Origin: Gordonibacter urolithinfaciens
Lineage (GTDB): Bacteria > Actinomycetota > Coriobacteriia > Coriobacteriales > Eggerthellaceae
Direction: 5' to 3'
Assembly (NCBI RefSeq): GCF_900199375.1
Contig: NZ_LT900217.1
Location: 2,790,001-2,854,000 of the forward strand
Length of the DNA stretch: 64,000 nt
The translations under genes were made by a program, and so were the position numbers. Below are positions 25,965 through 34,316 of the stretch, piece by piece. Each line of letters begins with the position of its first letter. Position 1 is the stretch's first letter. The notes below the pieces were generated by a model that made no database searches, was not told where the DNA came from, and worked only from the letters and a program-made list of their open reading frames with translations.

Positions 25965-26393
25965 ATGTACGGACTGAAGACCGAGGCCAGCTTCGATTCG
26001 GCCCATTTTCTCACCGACTACTACGGCAAGTGCGAGAATCTGCACGGCCACCGTTGGCGCGCGGTGGTGCATCTGGCGGTGGACGACCTGCAAACCGAGG
26101 GCACGATGAAGGGCATGGTGCTCGACTTCGGCGTGTTCAAGCGCGCGGTGCGCGAGCTGGCCGACGCGCTGGACCACACCTTCCTCGTGGAGGAGGGCTC
26201 GCTCGCCCCGGCGACGCTGGCGGCGCTCGAGGCCGAGGGGTTCAGCCTGTTCATCGTGCCCTTCCGCACCACGGCGGAGAACCTGGCGCGCTACTTCTGC
26301 GACTGCCTGGCGGAGCAGGGGCTTCCCGTGTCCCAGGTGGAGATGTACGAGACGCCGAACAACTGCGTCGTCTACCGCCCGCTGCAGCGCTGA
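25965..26393 (+). CDS. queD: 6-carboxy-5,6,7,8-tetrahydropterin synthase (QueD/PTPS family)
   Basis: 142 residues. Zinc ligands are in FDSAHFL and LHGHRWR; the catalytic Cys is in YYGKCENLHGH; the later Asp/His pair is in ALDHTFL, and the C-terminal VEMYETPNN carries the pterin-anchoring Glu. It converts dihydroneopterin triphosphate to carboxy-tetrahydropterin for queuosine, or acts as a PTPS paralogue. No other queuosine gene is adjacent. ATG 25965 has GCGAAGGAG upstream. Confidence 0.93.
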   Translation: MYGLKTEASFDSAHFLTDYYGKCENLHGHRWRAVVHLAVDDLQTEGTMKGMVLDFGVFKRAVRELADALDHTFLVEEGSLAPATLAALEAEGFSLFIVPFRTTAENLARYFCDCLAEQGLPVSQVEMYETPNNCVVYRPLQR

Positions 26394-26408
26394 CGGGAAG
26401 GGGTCGCC

Positions 26409-27170
26409 GTGGGCAAGAAAGCCGCGCTCTTTTTACAGTCGGCGAAGCAGGTCGGAGGGCTCATGGCGATGGCCGTTCGCTACAACGGCAAGGAGCCCGA
26501 CAAGCGCAAGGGGGCCTCGCAGGAGGAGTACGCCCTGCCGTTCGAGGGTGCTTGGACGGTGGTCAACGGCGGCGTGGACAAGGAGACGTCGCATTCATGG
26601 GGCGTGCTCACCCAGCGCTACGCCTACGACTTCGTGGTGCTCGACGACGAGGGGCGCAACTGCCCGCCCGACGCCGATCCGGCCGATCCTGCCTCGTACT
26701 ACTGCTACGGCTTGCCGGTGCTTGCGCCCGCCGACGGCGTCGTGGCGGAAGTGGGGACGTCGTGCCCGAATGCGCAGATCATGCTTGATGAGACGGTGCA
26801 CTTCGGCGGCGGTGACATTCGCGGCAACTACGTTCTCATCGACCACGGGAACGACGAGTTCTCGTGCCTGTGCCATCTGAGGCCGGGCGGCGTGCTGGTG
26901 GAGGCGGGCCGGCACGTGCAACGCGGGCAGCGTGTCGGATTCTGCGGAAGCTCGGGCTGCAGCTCGCATCCGCACCTGCACTTTCATATCCAGAAGGGGC
27001 AGAGCTTCTACACTTCGCCGGGCGTGCCCGTGCGGTTCGCGGGCGTCGCGGCCGCGCCTGCGCCGAACTATGCTGCGGCCGATCCGAGGCCGGTTCCGCC
27101 GGCGGCCTACGACGACTTCCCTCCGTTCCTCACGCGCGGCCTGAGGGTGGAGCCCTCGGGAGGGGAATAG
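26409..27170 (+). CDS. M23/LytM-domain protein with altered first metal site
   Basis: 253 residues starting GTG 26409 after GGAAGGGG. The domain has GVLTQRYAYDFV, PVLAPADGVVAEVG, NYVLIDHGN, VLVEAGRHVQRGQRVGFCG and HPHLHFHIQKG, the order of an M23 (lysostaphin-type) fold. The normal first motif HxGxD reads RYAYD here, so one zinc ligand is replaced; the second site HLHFH is intact. No signal peptide is evident. It may be an inactive or differently active peptidoglycan-binding relative. It follows queD by 15 bp and is probably cotranscribed. Confidence 0.85.
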   Translation: MGKKAALFLQSAKQVGGLMAMAVRYNGKEPDKRKGASQEEYALPFEGAWTVVNGGVDKETSHSWGVLTQRYAYDFVVLDDEGRNCPPDADPADPASYYCYGLPVLAPADGVVAEVGTSCPNAQIMLDETVHFGGGDIRGNYVLIDHGNDEFSCLCHLRPGGVLVEAGRHVQRGQRVGFCGSSGCSSHPHLHFHIQKGQSFYTSPGVPVRFAGVAAAPAPNYAAADPRPVPPAAYDDFPPFLTRGLRVEPSGGE

Positions 27171-27189
27171 GCCCGGCAGCCCCCTTGAC

Positions 27190-28095
27190 TCACTCCCAGA
27201 AGCCGCGGGCGGCGTCGAGGATGTCGGCGGCGGGCAGGAAGGTGGCCTCCGCGATGTCGGCCCCCGTCTCGTCGAGGAAGCGCCTTACCAGGTGGTATCC
27301 GCAGGCGTAGCCGGCGCAGTAGGGGACGCCGCGCGTGGGGTAGCCCATGAGCGCGGCCGTCTCGTCGCCGTAGAGGTAGGCGGACAGCTCGGCGAGGCCC
27401 TGTGCTTCCAGGCCTGCGCGCACGAGCGGCTTCACCTGCGCGAGCGCCTCCGGCGTGGTGCGCGTGACCCACGGCCCCGCCAGCTCCTCGCCGAACAGCT
27501 CCACGGCGAAGTTCTCGGCCAGGCCCTCGCTCACCAGCATCTCCCCGAGCGCGATGTCGTCTCTCCACTTCACGAACTGGAAGCGCACGTTGTGGTTCGC
27601 CTCGTGCGCGAGCGCGGCGGGCAGGCGGCGCATCGTCGACTCGTTCGGGTCGAGCCAGGCGAGGATGGATCCGGGGATGCCGCCGTCGCCGCAGTAGCCC
27701 TCGCTCGCGCGCACGACGGGATGGCCGGGGTTCGCCAGCAGCACGGTGAAGCGGTAGTCCTGCCGCGGAAGCTCGATGCCGCGTGCGGAGAAGCGCGAGA
27801 GCGAGCGCTCGACGGAGCGCCGGCACGCGTCCCAGAAGGCGTCGTCGCCGAGGAGGCGCACGGCTTCGGCGCGGTTTTCGTCCACCTGGGCGGGCGGCAG
27901 GATGCCGAGCATCTCGCTGGCCATGACCACGTCGTAGCCGCCGGGTTCCGCCGCCTTGAGCGGCACGCGGTAGCAGTCCCATTTCTCCTTGAAGGGGGCC
28001 ATGAGCTCGTAGCGGTACAGGTCGCCGCGCTTGCCGGCGGGCGCGGCCATCATGGCGCGGTAGGCTGCGTCGGAGCGAACGGGTTGCACGTTCAT
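27190..28095 (-). CDS. DUF2268 putative zinc-dependent protease
   Basis: 301 residues with the zincin motif ALAHEANHNVRF (HExxH) and a downstream Glu in VSEGLAENFAVELFG, the arrangement of DUF2268 (YjaZ-like) proteins. The first ~120 residues contain the family block LPRQDYRFTVLLANP. Substrates are unknown. ATG 28095 has AAAGGAC upstream. It converges with the M23-like gene, the stops being ~20 bp apart, and diverges from the sigma-factor gene. Confidence 0.85.
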   Translation of the reverse strand: MNVQPVRSDAAYRAMMAAPAGKRGDLYRYELMAPFKEKWDCYRVPLKAAEPGGYDVVMASEMLGILPPAQVDENRAEAVRLLGDDAFWDACRRSVERSLSRFSARGIELPRQDYRFTVLLANPGHPVVRASEGYCGDGGIPGSILAWLDPNESTMRRLPAALAHEANHNVRFQFVKWRDDIALGEMLVSEGLAENFAVELFGEELAGPWVTRTTPEALAQVKPLVRAGLEAQGLAELSAYLYGDETAALMGYPTRGVPYCAGYACGYHLVRRFLDETGADIAEATFLPAADILDAARGFWE

Positions 28096-28286
28096 GAGGT
28101 GTCCTTTCTGTCGGGTGCGCGCCCCATGCTACGGCCTCACGCCGCGTGAGGGTCAAGGGGGAGTCTGGTTCCGCCGCCGGATGCCGGATCGTTGGGGGGG
28201 GGGCGGGCGATCCGGGTTTTTTCACCGGCGCCCGCACGGATCGCGGGTAGGATTCGTTATACAGGGCAGAGGAGGTGAAGCGGGGC

Positions 28287-28790
28287 TTGAAGAATCGGTT
28301 GCGGGACGGCGAGGCGTTCGATCGCTTGGTCGAGGAGCACTACGACGACGTGCTGGCGTACTGCCGACGGCATGCGCCGTCCTACGACGACGCGCCGGAC
28401 GTGGCGCAGGAGACATTCCTGCGCTTCGTGCGCAGCGGGTGCTCGCCGTCGGACGGCAAGCCGCTCGCGTACCTGTTCACCATCGCGCGCAACCTCTGCA
28501 TCGACGCGGCGCGCGCGAAGCGGCCGCCCGCCGCCCCGCTCGACGTGGACGTGCCCGACCGCTCGCCCGACGCCGACCCGGCGGCCGCGTGCGCGGGCAG
28601 CGAGGTGGGTGCGCTGGTGGAGGCGCTCGATCCCGACCTGCGGGAGGTGGTGGAGCTGCGCTTCGACCAGGGATTCAAGGTGGGTGAGATTGCCAGCGTG
28701 CTGGGCGTGTCGCGGTTCGCGGTGAACCGCCGGCTCAACAGGGCGCTGGCCGAGCTGAAGCGGGGGCTGGAAGGAAGGGAAGGCTCATGA
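28287..28790 (+). CDS. ECF-type RNA polymerase sigma factor
   Basis: 167 residues: region 2 (DRLVEEHYDDVLAYCRRH...DDAPDVAQETFLRFV and YLFTIARNLCIDAARA) and region 4 (LREVVELRFDQGFKVGEIAS and SRFAVNRRLNRALAELKRGL). TTG 28287 is preferred because GAGGAGGTGA, nearly complementary to the 16S end, lies nine bases before it; GTG 28275 overlaps that site. The next gene overlaps as ATGA and encodes a membrane protein, the place where an anti-sigma factor is expected. The following ABC genes are likely targets or partners. Confidence 0.93.
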   Translation: MKNRLRDGEAFDRLVEEHYDDVLAYCRRHAPSYDDAPDVAQETFLRFVRSGCSPSDGKPLAYLFTIARNLCIDAARAKRPPAAPLDVDVPDRSPDADPAAACAGSEVGALVEALDPDLREVVELRFDQGFKVGEIASVLGVSRFAVNRRLNRALAELKRGLEGREGS

Positions 28791-29587
28791 GCGGCGAAAT
28801 GGGAAAACGCGAGGTCGAGCAGCTGCTGCGGGCGCACTACCGCGCCGAGCGCGGCGGGCCGGACGCGGATGCCAAGGCCGCGACCCTCGCGGCCGTGCGC
28901 GCCGAGGCGGCCCTGCCGGCGCGCGGGGCGGTGCAGCCGATGTCGTTCGCCGGATTCGTGGCCGCGCAGGCGCGCTTCATCCGCCCGCAGGTGTGGGCGG
29001 CCCAGCTCGCGCTCGTGGCCGCCATGGTGGCGCTCTGCCTGCTCGGCGACAGCGCCCCGCGCGACCTCTCGCTCGCCTCGGGCGTGCTGGCGGCGGCGAC
29101 GGTGCTCGTGGGCCTGCCGGATCTGCTGTCCAGCGCCGCCAACCGCGTGGCCGAGCTCGAGTACGCCTGCCGCTTCGACAGCCGGGCGGTCGCGCTCGCG
29201 CGGCTCATCGTGCTGGGATGCTCGGACGTGGCGGTGCTCACGGCCATCGTGCTCTCGGCCCCGCTTCTGCTGGGGGCCGATCCCTTCGCCTCGCTCGTGC
29301 ATGCCTGTGCCCCGTACTTCCTCTCGTGCGCGGGGGCGCTCGTGCTCGTGCGCCGCTGCCCGCCGTCGCAGGCGCTGCCGCTCGGCTTCGCGTGGACGCT
29401 CTTGGTGATGGCGGCGGCCTATGCGGCGTTCTCCCTGGTGCCGGACGCGTACGCCCAGGCCTCGGCGTGGGCGTGGGCGCTCGTGGCGGCGGCCTCGGCC
29501 GCGTGGGCCGCCCGCGAGGCGCGCGCGTGGCTCGGCTGCATCGCGGGCGGGCTCGACAAGCTCGCGTCCTCCTCGACCCTACGATAG
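28787..29587 (+). CDS. Membrane protein coupled to the sigma factor, putative anti-sigma partner
   Basis: 266 residues. The N-terminal ~65 residues are soluble (REVEQLLRAHYRAER...DADAKAATLAAV), then six hydrophobic segments follow from VWAAQLALVAAMVALCLLG onward. No zinc anti-sigma HxxxCxxC motif is seen. Translational coupling to the sigma gene suggests control of it, but the protein may instead be part of the ABC system 21 bp downstream. The family is not recognised. Confidence 0.75.
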   Translation: MSGEMGKREVEQLLRAHYRAERGGPDADAKAATLAAVRAEAALPARGAVQPMSFAGFVAAQARFIRPQVWAAQLALVAAMVALCLLGDSAPRDLSLASGVLAAATVLVGLPDLLSSAANRVAELEYACRFDSRAVALARLIVLGCSDVAVLTAIVLSAPLLLGADPFASLVHACAPYFLSCAGALVLVRRCPPSQALPLGFAWTLLVMAAAYAAFSLVPDAYAQASAWAWALVAAASAAWAAREARAWLGCIAGGLDKLASSSTLR

Positions 29588-29608
29588 CGAAAGAAAGGAG
29601 CAACCTCC

Positions 29609-30529
29609 ATGGAACTGACGATTGACCGGCTGAGCAAGCAGTTCGGGTCGAAGATCGCCGTCGACCGCGTGTCGGCGACCCTCGGGCCCGGCGTGTACGG
29701 CCTTCTGGGCGCGAACGGCGCGGGCAAGACCACCCTCATGCGCATGGTGTGCGACGTGCTGCGACCCACGTCCGGCGAGATCCGCTTCGACGGCCGCGAC
29801 GTGCGCGCGCTCGGCGACGGGTACCGTGCCTGCCTGGGCTACCTGCCGCAGGATTTCGGCTACTACCCCGATTTCACGGCGCTCGACTTCATGCTGTACC
29901 TGGCCGCGCTCAAGGGCATCGACCGCCACGCGGCGCGCCGTCGCTCGCTCGAGCTGCTGGAGACGGTGGGGCTCGCCGACGTGGCCCGCGTCAAGGTGCG
30001 CACGTTCTCCGGCGGCATGAAGCAGCGCCTCGGCATCGCGCAGGCCGTGCTGAACGACCCAGCCGTCCTCGTGCTCGACGAGCCCACGGCCGGGCTCGAT
30101 CCGAAGGAGCGTGTGCGCTTCCGCAACCTCATCGCCAGCTTCGCGCAGGACAAGATCGTCGTCCTGTCCACGCACATCGTGTCGGATGTGGAGTACGTCG
30201 CCGACGAGATCCTGGTCATGCGCGCGGGCTCTTTCATCATGCGCGGCGCGCCGGCCGAGGTGGTGGCCACCGTTGCGGGGAAGGTGTGGGAGTGCCACGT
30301 TGACGTGCGGCAGGCCGAAGCGCTGGCCGCGACGAGCTGCGTGGGCAACGTCCACTACGCCGCCGACGGCCATGCGGTGGCGCGCGTCGTGGCAGACGAG
30401 CCCCCCGTGCCGTGCGCGCGCCCGCTCGAGCCGACGCTGGAGGACGTGTACCTCCATGTGTTCCGAGACGAGGCGATGGAGCCCGTCGAGCCCGTTGCAT
30501 CCGTTTCCCAAGGAGGCCGACATGCTTGA
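29609..30529 (+). CDS. ABC transporter ATP-binding protein, sigma-linked exporter
   Basis: 306 residues. Walker A GANGAGKTT, Q-loop LGYLPQDFGYYP, signature FSGGMKQRLG, Walker B VLVLDEPTAGLDPKE and switch STHIVSD. The C-terminal extension after ~215 is typical of drug or lantibiotic-export ATPases. ATG 29609 has AAAGGAG upstream. It overlaps the permease gene by eight bases. With the sigma factor and membrane protein it forms a four-gene unit. Confidence 0.93.
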   Translation: MELTIDRLSKQFGSKIAVDRVSATLGPGVYGLLGANGAGKTTLMRMVCDVLRPTSGEIRFDGRDVRALGDGYRACLGYLPQDFGYYPDFTALDFMLYLAALKGIDRHAARRRSLELLETVGLADVARVKVRTFSGGMKQRLGIAQAVLNDPAVLVLDEPTAGLDPKERVRFRNLIASFAQDKIVVLSTHIVSDVEYVADEILVMRAGSFIMRGAPAEVVATVAGKVWECHVDVRQAEALAATSCVGNVHYAADGHAVARVVADEPPVPCARPLEPTLEDVYLHVFRDEAMEPVEPVASVSQGGRHA

Positions 30530-31787
30530 CCTGGTGAAGTTCGAGTTCAAGAAGCTGCTCGCGCGGCGCACGTCGCAGATGGTGAGCGCGGGCATCATGG
30601 CGCTGCTCTGCGTGATCATGGCGCTCAACGTGGTGCAGACGAAGACGTCGTCGAGCACGGGAGAGATTCTGGGCGGCACCGCCGCCATTGCCCAGCAGAA
30701 GGCGCGCGCCGAGGCGCACGAGGGCGTGCTCACCGTCGAGCGCGTGCAGGAGGAGGTGGCCGCGTATCGGGCGCTCGCGTTCTCGAAGGTCGATCCGGCC
30801 CAGGTGGAGGGCCTGAGCGCCGAGGCCGCGTACGCCGTCATGAAGGAGGCTTACGACGAGGACGAGTTCCGCGCCATCTACGACACGTACTACTCGTACC
30901 TGCTCTCGCCGTGGATCGCGGGCTCGATGGAGCAGTACCAAGTGGCGGCGCAGTTGGGCGACGAGGACGTCGCCGGCTTCTACGGGGCCGTCGCGGATTC
31001 GCTGCAGCGTGCGCTCGACGACGGCATGGGCGGCACCTGGGCGTACTCGGACGCCGAGCGCGCCTATTGGACGGAGAAGCAGGCCGCGGTGGGCGAGCCG
31101 CTCTCGTACGGCTACGCCGGCGGATGGGGCGACGTGCTGGCGTGCCTCGGCTTCCTCTCGTTCGCGATGGTGGCGGTGTGCGTGGTGCTGACGCCCGTGT
31201 TCGCCGGCGAGTACCAGGACCGCACCGACGCCGTGCTGCTGGCTGCGCGCTACGGGCGCTCCAAGCTGGTGGCGGCGAAGATCGTCGCGTCGCTTCTGTT
31301 CGCCACCGCGTACTATGCGCTGGCGACGGCCGTCATCGTGGGCGTGGCGCTCGCGTTCTTCGGCGCGGAGGGCGGCGATCTGCCCGTGCAGGTGCTGGCC
31401 CTCGGCATCCCCTACGACCTCACGACGGCCGAGGCCGCGTGGACGGCGATCGGGCTCGGCTACCTCATGACGCTCGGCCTCGCGGCCCTCACGCTGCTGC
31501 TATCGTCGAAGCTGCGCTCCCAGCTGGCCATCTTCGCCGTGTGCGCCGCGCTTGTCTTCCTTCCCGGCATGATCCCCTCGGGCGGCAGCGGCGCGATCCT
31601 GCACGCGCTCTACCTGTTCCCGATCAACGCGTTGAACGACCAGGTGCTCTACAACTCGCTCGTGTCGTATCCCCTAGGGCCGCTTGTGATCGACCTGGTG
31701 GGACTGCTCGCGATCCTGTACGCGGTCGTGCTGGCCGTTTGCGCGCCCCTCGCCGCCCGCGCCTTCCGGCGACACCAGGTGATGTAG
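30522..31787 (+). CDS. ABC transporter permease, sigma-linked exporter
   Basis: 421 residues. A first helix (SQMVSAGIMALLCVIMALNVV) is followed by a ~170-residue outside domain rich in charged helices (residues ~45-215), then five helices from LACLGFLSFAMVAVCVV to the C terminus. The loop FAGEYQDRTDAVLLAARYGR is the ABC-2 permease loop (E...T......R). AAGGAGG stands before ATG 30522. The large outside domain suggests contact with an extracellular peptide or cell-wall ligand. Confidence 0.88.
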   Translation: MLDLVKFEFKKLLARRTSQMVSAGIMALLCVIMALNVVQTKTSSSTGEILGGTAAIAQQKARAEAHEGVLTVERVQEEVAAYRALAFSKVDPAQVEGLSAEAAYAVMKEAYDEDEFRAIYDTYYSYLLSPWIAGSMEQYQVAAQLGDEDVAGFYGAVADSLQRALDDGMGGTWAYSDAERAYWTEKQAAVGEPLSYGYAGGWGDVLACLGFLSFAMVAVCVVLTPVFAGEYQDRTDAVLLAARYGRSKLVAAKIVASLLFATAYYALATAVIVGVALAFFGAEGGDLPVQVLALGIPYDLTTAEAAWTAIGLGYLMTLGLAALTLLLSSKLRSQLAIFAVCAALVFLPGMIPSGGSGAILHALYLFPINALNDQVLYNSLVSYPLGPLVIDLVGLLAILYAVVLAVCAPLAARAFRRHQVM

Positions 31788-31802
31788 GGGCGCTGCCGTC
31801 GG

Positions 31803-31808
31803 TATAAT
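31803..31808 (+). promoter_or_regulatory. -10 box TATAAT before vanZ-like gene
   Basis: A consensus TATAAT lies 43 bp before the VanZ start, 15 bp after the permease stop. The -35 position (TGATGT, 31780-31785) is poor. It indicates that the VanZ gene has its own promoter. Confidence 0.5.
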
Positions 31809-31850
31809 GGAGGTTGACGTAAGCGGGTGCGGCGAAAGGCGGGTGCGGCG

Positions 31851-32420
31851 ATGCTGGAGCGGGGATTCGTGGTCGTGCCGACAGGCGTTGCGCTCGTGGC
31901 GGTTCTGGTCGTGTGTTTTGTGCGCCGAACAGGGGCGAGACGGACGTGCCTTTACCTGGCGCTTACCGCCTATGTGGGCGCGGTGGCGGCGGTGACGCTG
32001 TTCCCGCTGCCGGTTGAGGGCGGGATGGGCTATGCGCCTACTTGGGGGATCTCGTACAATCTCGTGCCTTTCGCCGGCATCGCGCGCACGGTGGCTGATG
32101 CGGCGCAAACCGGCTGGTGGTGGTCGATCGCGACCATCATCGTGGGCGGCAACGTGCTCATGTTCGTGCCGCTGGGACTCATGCTTCCGCTGCTGTCCGA
32201 CCGCCTGCGCCGGCTGCCTGCGGCGGCGCTCGTCCTCGCAGCCTGCTCGGTTGCCATCGAGCTCGCGCAGTTGGTCGTGGGGCTCGCCGTGGCAGGTTAC
32301 CTGTACCGCGTCGTGGACGTGGACGACGTCATCCTCAACGTCGCCGGCGGCCTGATCGGCTTCGGCCTGTGGAAGGCGTGGGAGCGCCTTGCCGCACGTA
32401 AGCGGGACGAACTCGTTTAA
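31851..32420 (+). CDS. VanZ-family membrane protein
   Basis: 189 residues with four to five membrane helices. Family blocks are YNLVPFAGIARTV after the second helix, NVLMFVPLGLMLPLL, and the C-terminal VDVDDVILNVAGGLIGFGLW. VanZ proteins are linked with low-level teicoplanin resistance and other envelope functions, but most chromosomal members are uncharacterised. ATG 31851 has GAAAGG 11 bases upstream, and there is an in-frame GTG at 31827. Confidence 0.9.
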   Translation: MLERGFVVVPTGVALVAVLVVCFVRRTGARRTCLYLALTAYVGAVAAVTLFPLPVEGGMGYAPTWGISYNLVPFAGIARTVADAAQTGWWWSIATIIVGGNVLMFVPLGLMLPLLSDRLRRLPAAALVLAACSVAIELAQLVVGLAVAGYLYRVVDVDDVILNVAGGLIGFGLWKAWERLAARKRDELV

Positions 32421-32500
32421 GGCTTGGCGGATGACAGTCTGCGGCTCCGGCTCTGCGGGCTTTGCTACGGAATTCGGGCGCCTGTGTCAAAAAACGAGCA

Positions 32501-32623
32501 GTTTGGCAAACCTCCTCCAAGGCCGCTACGCTTCCAGAAAACGTGAGCTAGGGAAACGCGGTCTGGCTTCTCGCGTCGCGTCGTTCAAGCTGCTTTTCGA
32601 TTGCCAAACCGGCCGTTTTCTGG
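32501..32623. other. Interleaved inverted repeats in the vanZ-sufU gap
   Basis: GTTTGGCAA (32501-32509) pairs with TTGCCAAAC (32601-32609), and CCAGAAAACG (32534-32543) pairs with CGTTTTCTGG (32614-32623). The order a-b-a'-b' would form a pseudoknot in RNA rather than nested hairpins. No gene lies here. It could be an RNA element or an intergenic repeat. Confidence 0.4.
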
Positions 32624-32644
32624 CAGAAGGCCCCAGTTTTGGCG

Positions 32645-33091
32645 TCACCGCGCCTCGCGTCCTGCTGCCGTTTCCTTCTCCAACAGCTTCTCCAGCGTCC
32701 TCCAGGCCAGCTCGGCGCACTTGACGCGGGCGGGCATGCGGGAGATGGTCGCCAGCTCGGCGGCCTCGTCGAGGTCTTCGCGTTCCTCGTCGGTGAGCGG
32801 GCGGCCCTTGATCATGTCGAGGTAGAGGCCGCTCAGGCGGCGCGCTTCGTCGACCGTCTCGCCGGTGACGAGGTCGGCCATCATGTCGGCGGCCGCCTGG
32901 CTCACGGCGCAGCCGTGGCCGGTGAAAGCGGCTTCCTCGATCACGTCGCCGTTGAGGCGCAGCGCCAGCGTCAGCTCGTCGCCGCAGCTGGGGTTCACGC
33001 CGTCGTGCGTGCACGTGGGCTCGTCCATCTCGTACTTGTAGTCGGGATGCGCGTTGTGCTCCATGAGCGCCGCGGTGTAGATGCTAGCCAT
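32645..33091 (-). CDS. sufU: Iron-sulfur assembly scaffold/sulfur-transfer protein SufU
   Basis: 148 residues of the IscU fold. Three conserved cysteines are in NPSCGDELTL, GHGCAVSQAAADMM and RVKCAEL, with the Asp after the first Cys; the ~20-residue insertion between the second and third cysteines marks SufU rather than IscU. SufU in Gram-positive bacteria is a zinc-dependent acceptor of persulfide from SufS. It overlaps the end of sufS by eight bases and is the last gene of sufCBDSU. Confidence 0.95.
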   Translation of the reverse strand: MASIYTAALMEHNAHPDYKYEMDEPTCTHDGVNPSCGDELTLALRLNGDVIEEAAFTGHGCAVSQAAADMMADLVTGETVDEARRLSGLYLDMIKGRPLTDEEREDLDEAAELATISRMPARVKCAELAWRTLEKLLEKETAAGREAR

Positions 33092-34316
33092 TGAAGGTCC
33101 TCCAAACGGTGTCCAAGCCGGCGATGAGCGCGTCGATATCGCCCTCGTCGTTGTAGAACGCGAGCGACGCGCGGCAGCACGATTCCACCCCGAGCCATGC
33201 GAGTAGGGGCTGGGCGCAGTGATGTCCGGCGCGGATGGCCACGTTGCGCTCGTCGAGGATGCTGGCCACGTCGTGCGGGTGGATGCCGCGCACGTTGAAG
33301 CTGATGGCGCCGTGGTGCTGCGCCGGGTCGGGGTGGCCGATGATCTCGAGGTACGGCAGCGCCGCCATGCGCTCCATGGCCGTGCGCACGAGCGCCTGCT
33401 CGCGCGCCTGCAGCGCGTTCCAGCCGATGCCCTCGAGGTAGCCGAGCGCGGCGGCGGTGCCCACGATGCCGGCGGCGTCCTGCGTGCCGGCCTCGAACTT
33501 CTCGGGCACCGGGGCCCATACGGCCCCGTCCTGCGTGACCGACGAGATCATCTCGCCGCCCGTGAGGAAGGGCGGCATGGCCTCCAGCAGGTCGAGCTTG
33601 CCCCACAGCACGCCCACGCCGAAGGGCCCGAGCGCCTTGTGCGCCGAGAATGCGAAGAAATCGCAGCCGAGCTCCTGCACGTTCACGGGCATATGCGGCA
33701 CCGATTGCGCGCCGTCCACCACCATGAAGCCCCCGTGCGCGTGCACGCGCCGGGCCATGGCCGGAACAGGGTTCTCGATGCCGAGGACGTTCGACACCTG
33801 CGCGGCGGCGACGATCTTCGTGCGCGGGCCGATCTTCGCGTCGAGCTCCGCCTCCGAGATCACGCCGTCCTCGTCGGGGAAGAGGTACACGAGGCGCGCG
33901 CCCGCGGCGCGGCAAGCCTGTTGCCAAGGGATGAGGTTCGAGTGGTGCTCCATGATGGTGATGCACACCTCGTCGCCCGGCTCGAGCACGGTGGGCGCGA
34001 AGGCGAGCGCCACGAGGTTGAGCGCCTCGCTCGCGTTGCGGCAGAACACGATCTCGCGCGCGTCGGCGGCCCCGATGAACCGCGCGACGTGGGCGCGGGC
34101 CTCCTCGATGGCCTCGGTGGCCTCCACCGACAGGCGGTAGAGGCCGCGCAGCGCGTTCGCGTTCATGGTCTCGTAGAAGTCGCGCTGCGCGTCGAGGGCG
34201 ACGGCGGGGCGCTGGGCCGTGGCCGCGCTGTCGAGGAAGGCGAGGTCGGGGTTGGCCGCCAGCAGGGGGAAGTCCTGCTTGTAGGGGTTCGCGGCGATAT
34301 CGATCGGGTTGATCAT
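33084..34316 (-). CDS. sufS: Cysteine desulfurase SufS
   Basis: 410 residues, type II cysteine desulfurase. PLP-binding Lys is in FFAFSAHKALGP, the catalytic Cys in IRAGHHCAQPLLAW, and His in ITIMEHHSNLIPWQ. Further family marks are LDSAATAQRP and the C-terminal SCCRASLAFYN. It removes sulfur from cysteine as persulfide and passes it to SufU. ATG 34316 overlaps the sufD stop as ATGA. The upstream coding context and gene order fix its role in SUF. Confidence 0.97.
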   Translation of the reverse strand: MINPIDIAANPYKQDFPLLAANPDLAFLDSAATAQRPAVALDAQRDFYETMNANALRGLYRLSVEATEAIEEARAHVARFIGAADAREIVFCRNASEALNLVALAFAPTVLEPGDEVCITIMEHHSNLIPWQQACRAAGARLVYLFPDEDGVISEAELDAKIGPRTKIVAAAQVSNVLGIENPVPAMARRVHAHGGFMVVDGAQSVPHMPVNVQELGCDFFAFSAHKALGPFGVGVLWGKLDLLEAMPPFLTGGEMISSVTQDGAVWAPVPEKFEAGTQDAAGIVGTAAALGYLEGIGWNALQAREQALVRTAMERMAALPYLEIIGHPDPAQHHGAISFNVRGIHPHDVASILDERNVAIRAGHHCAQPLLAWLGVESCCRASLAFYNDEGDIDALIAGLDTVWRTFNG

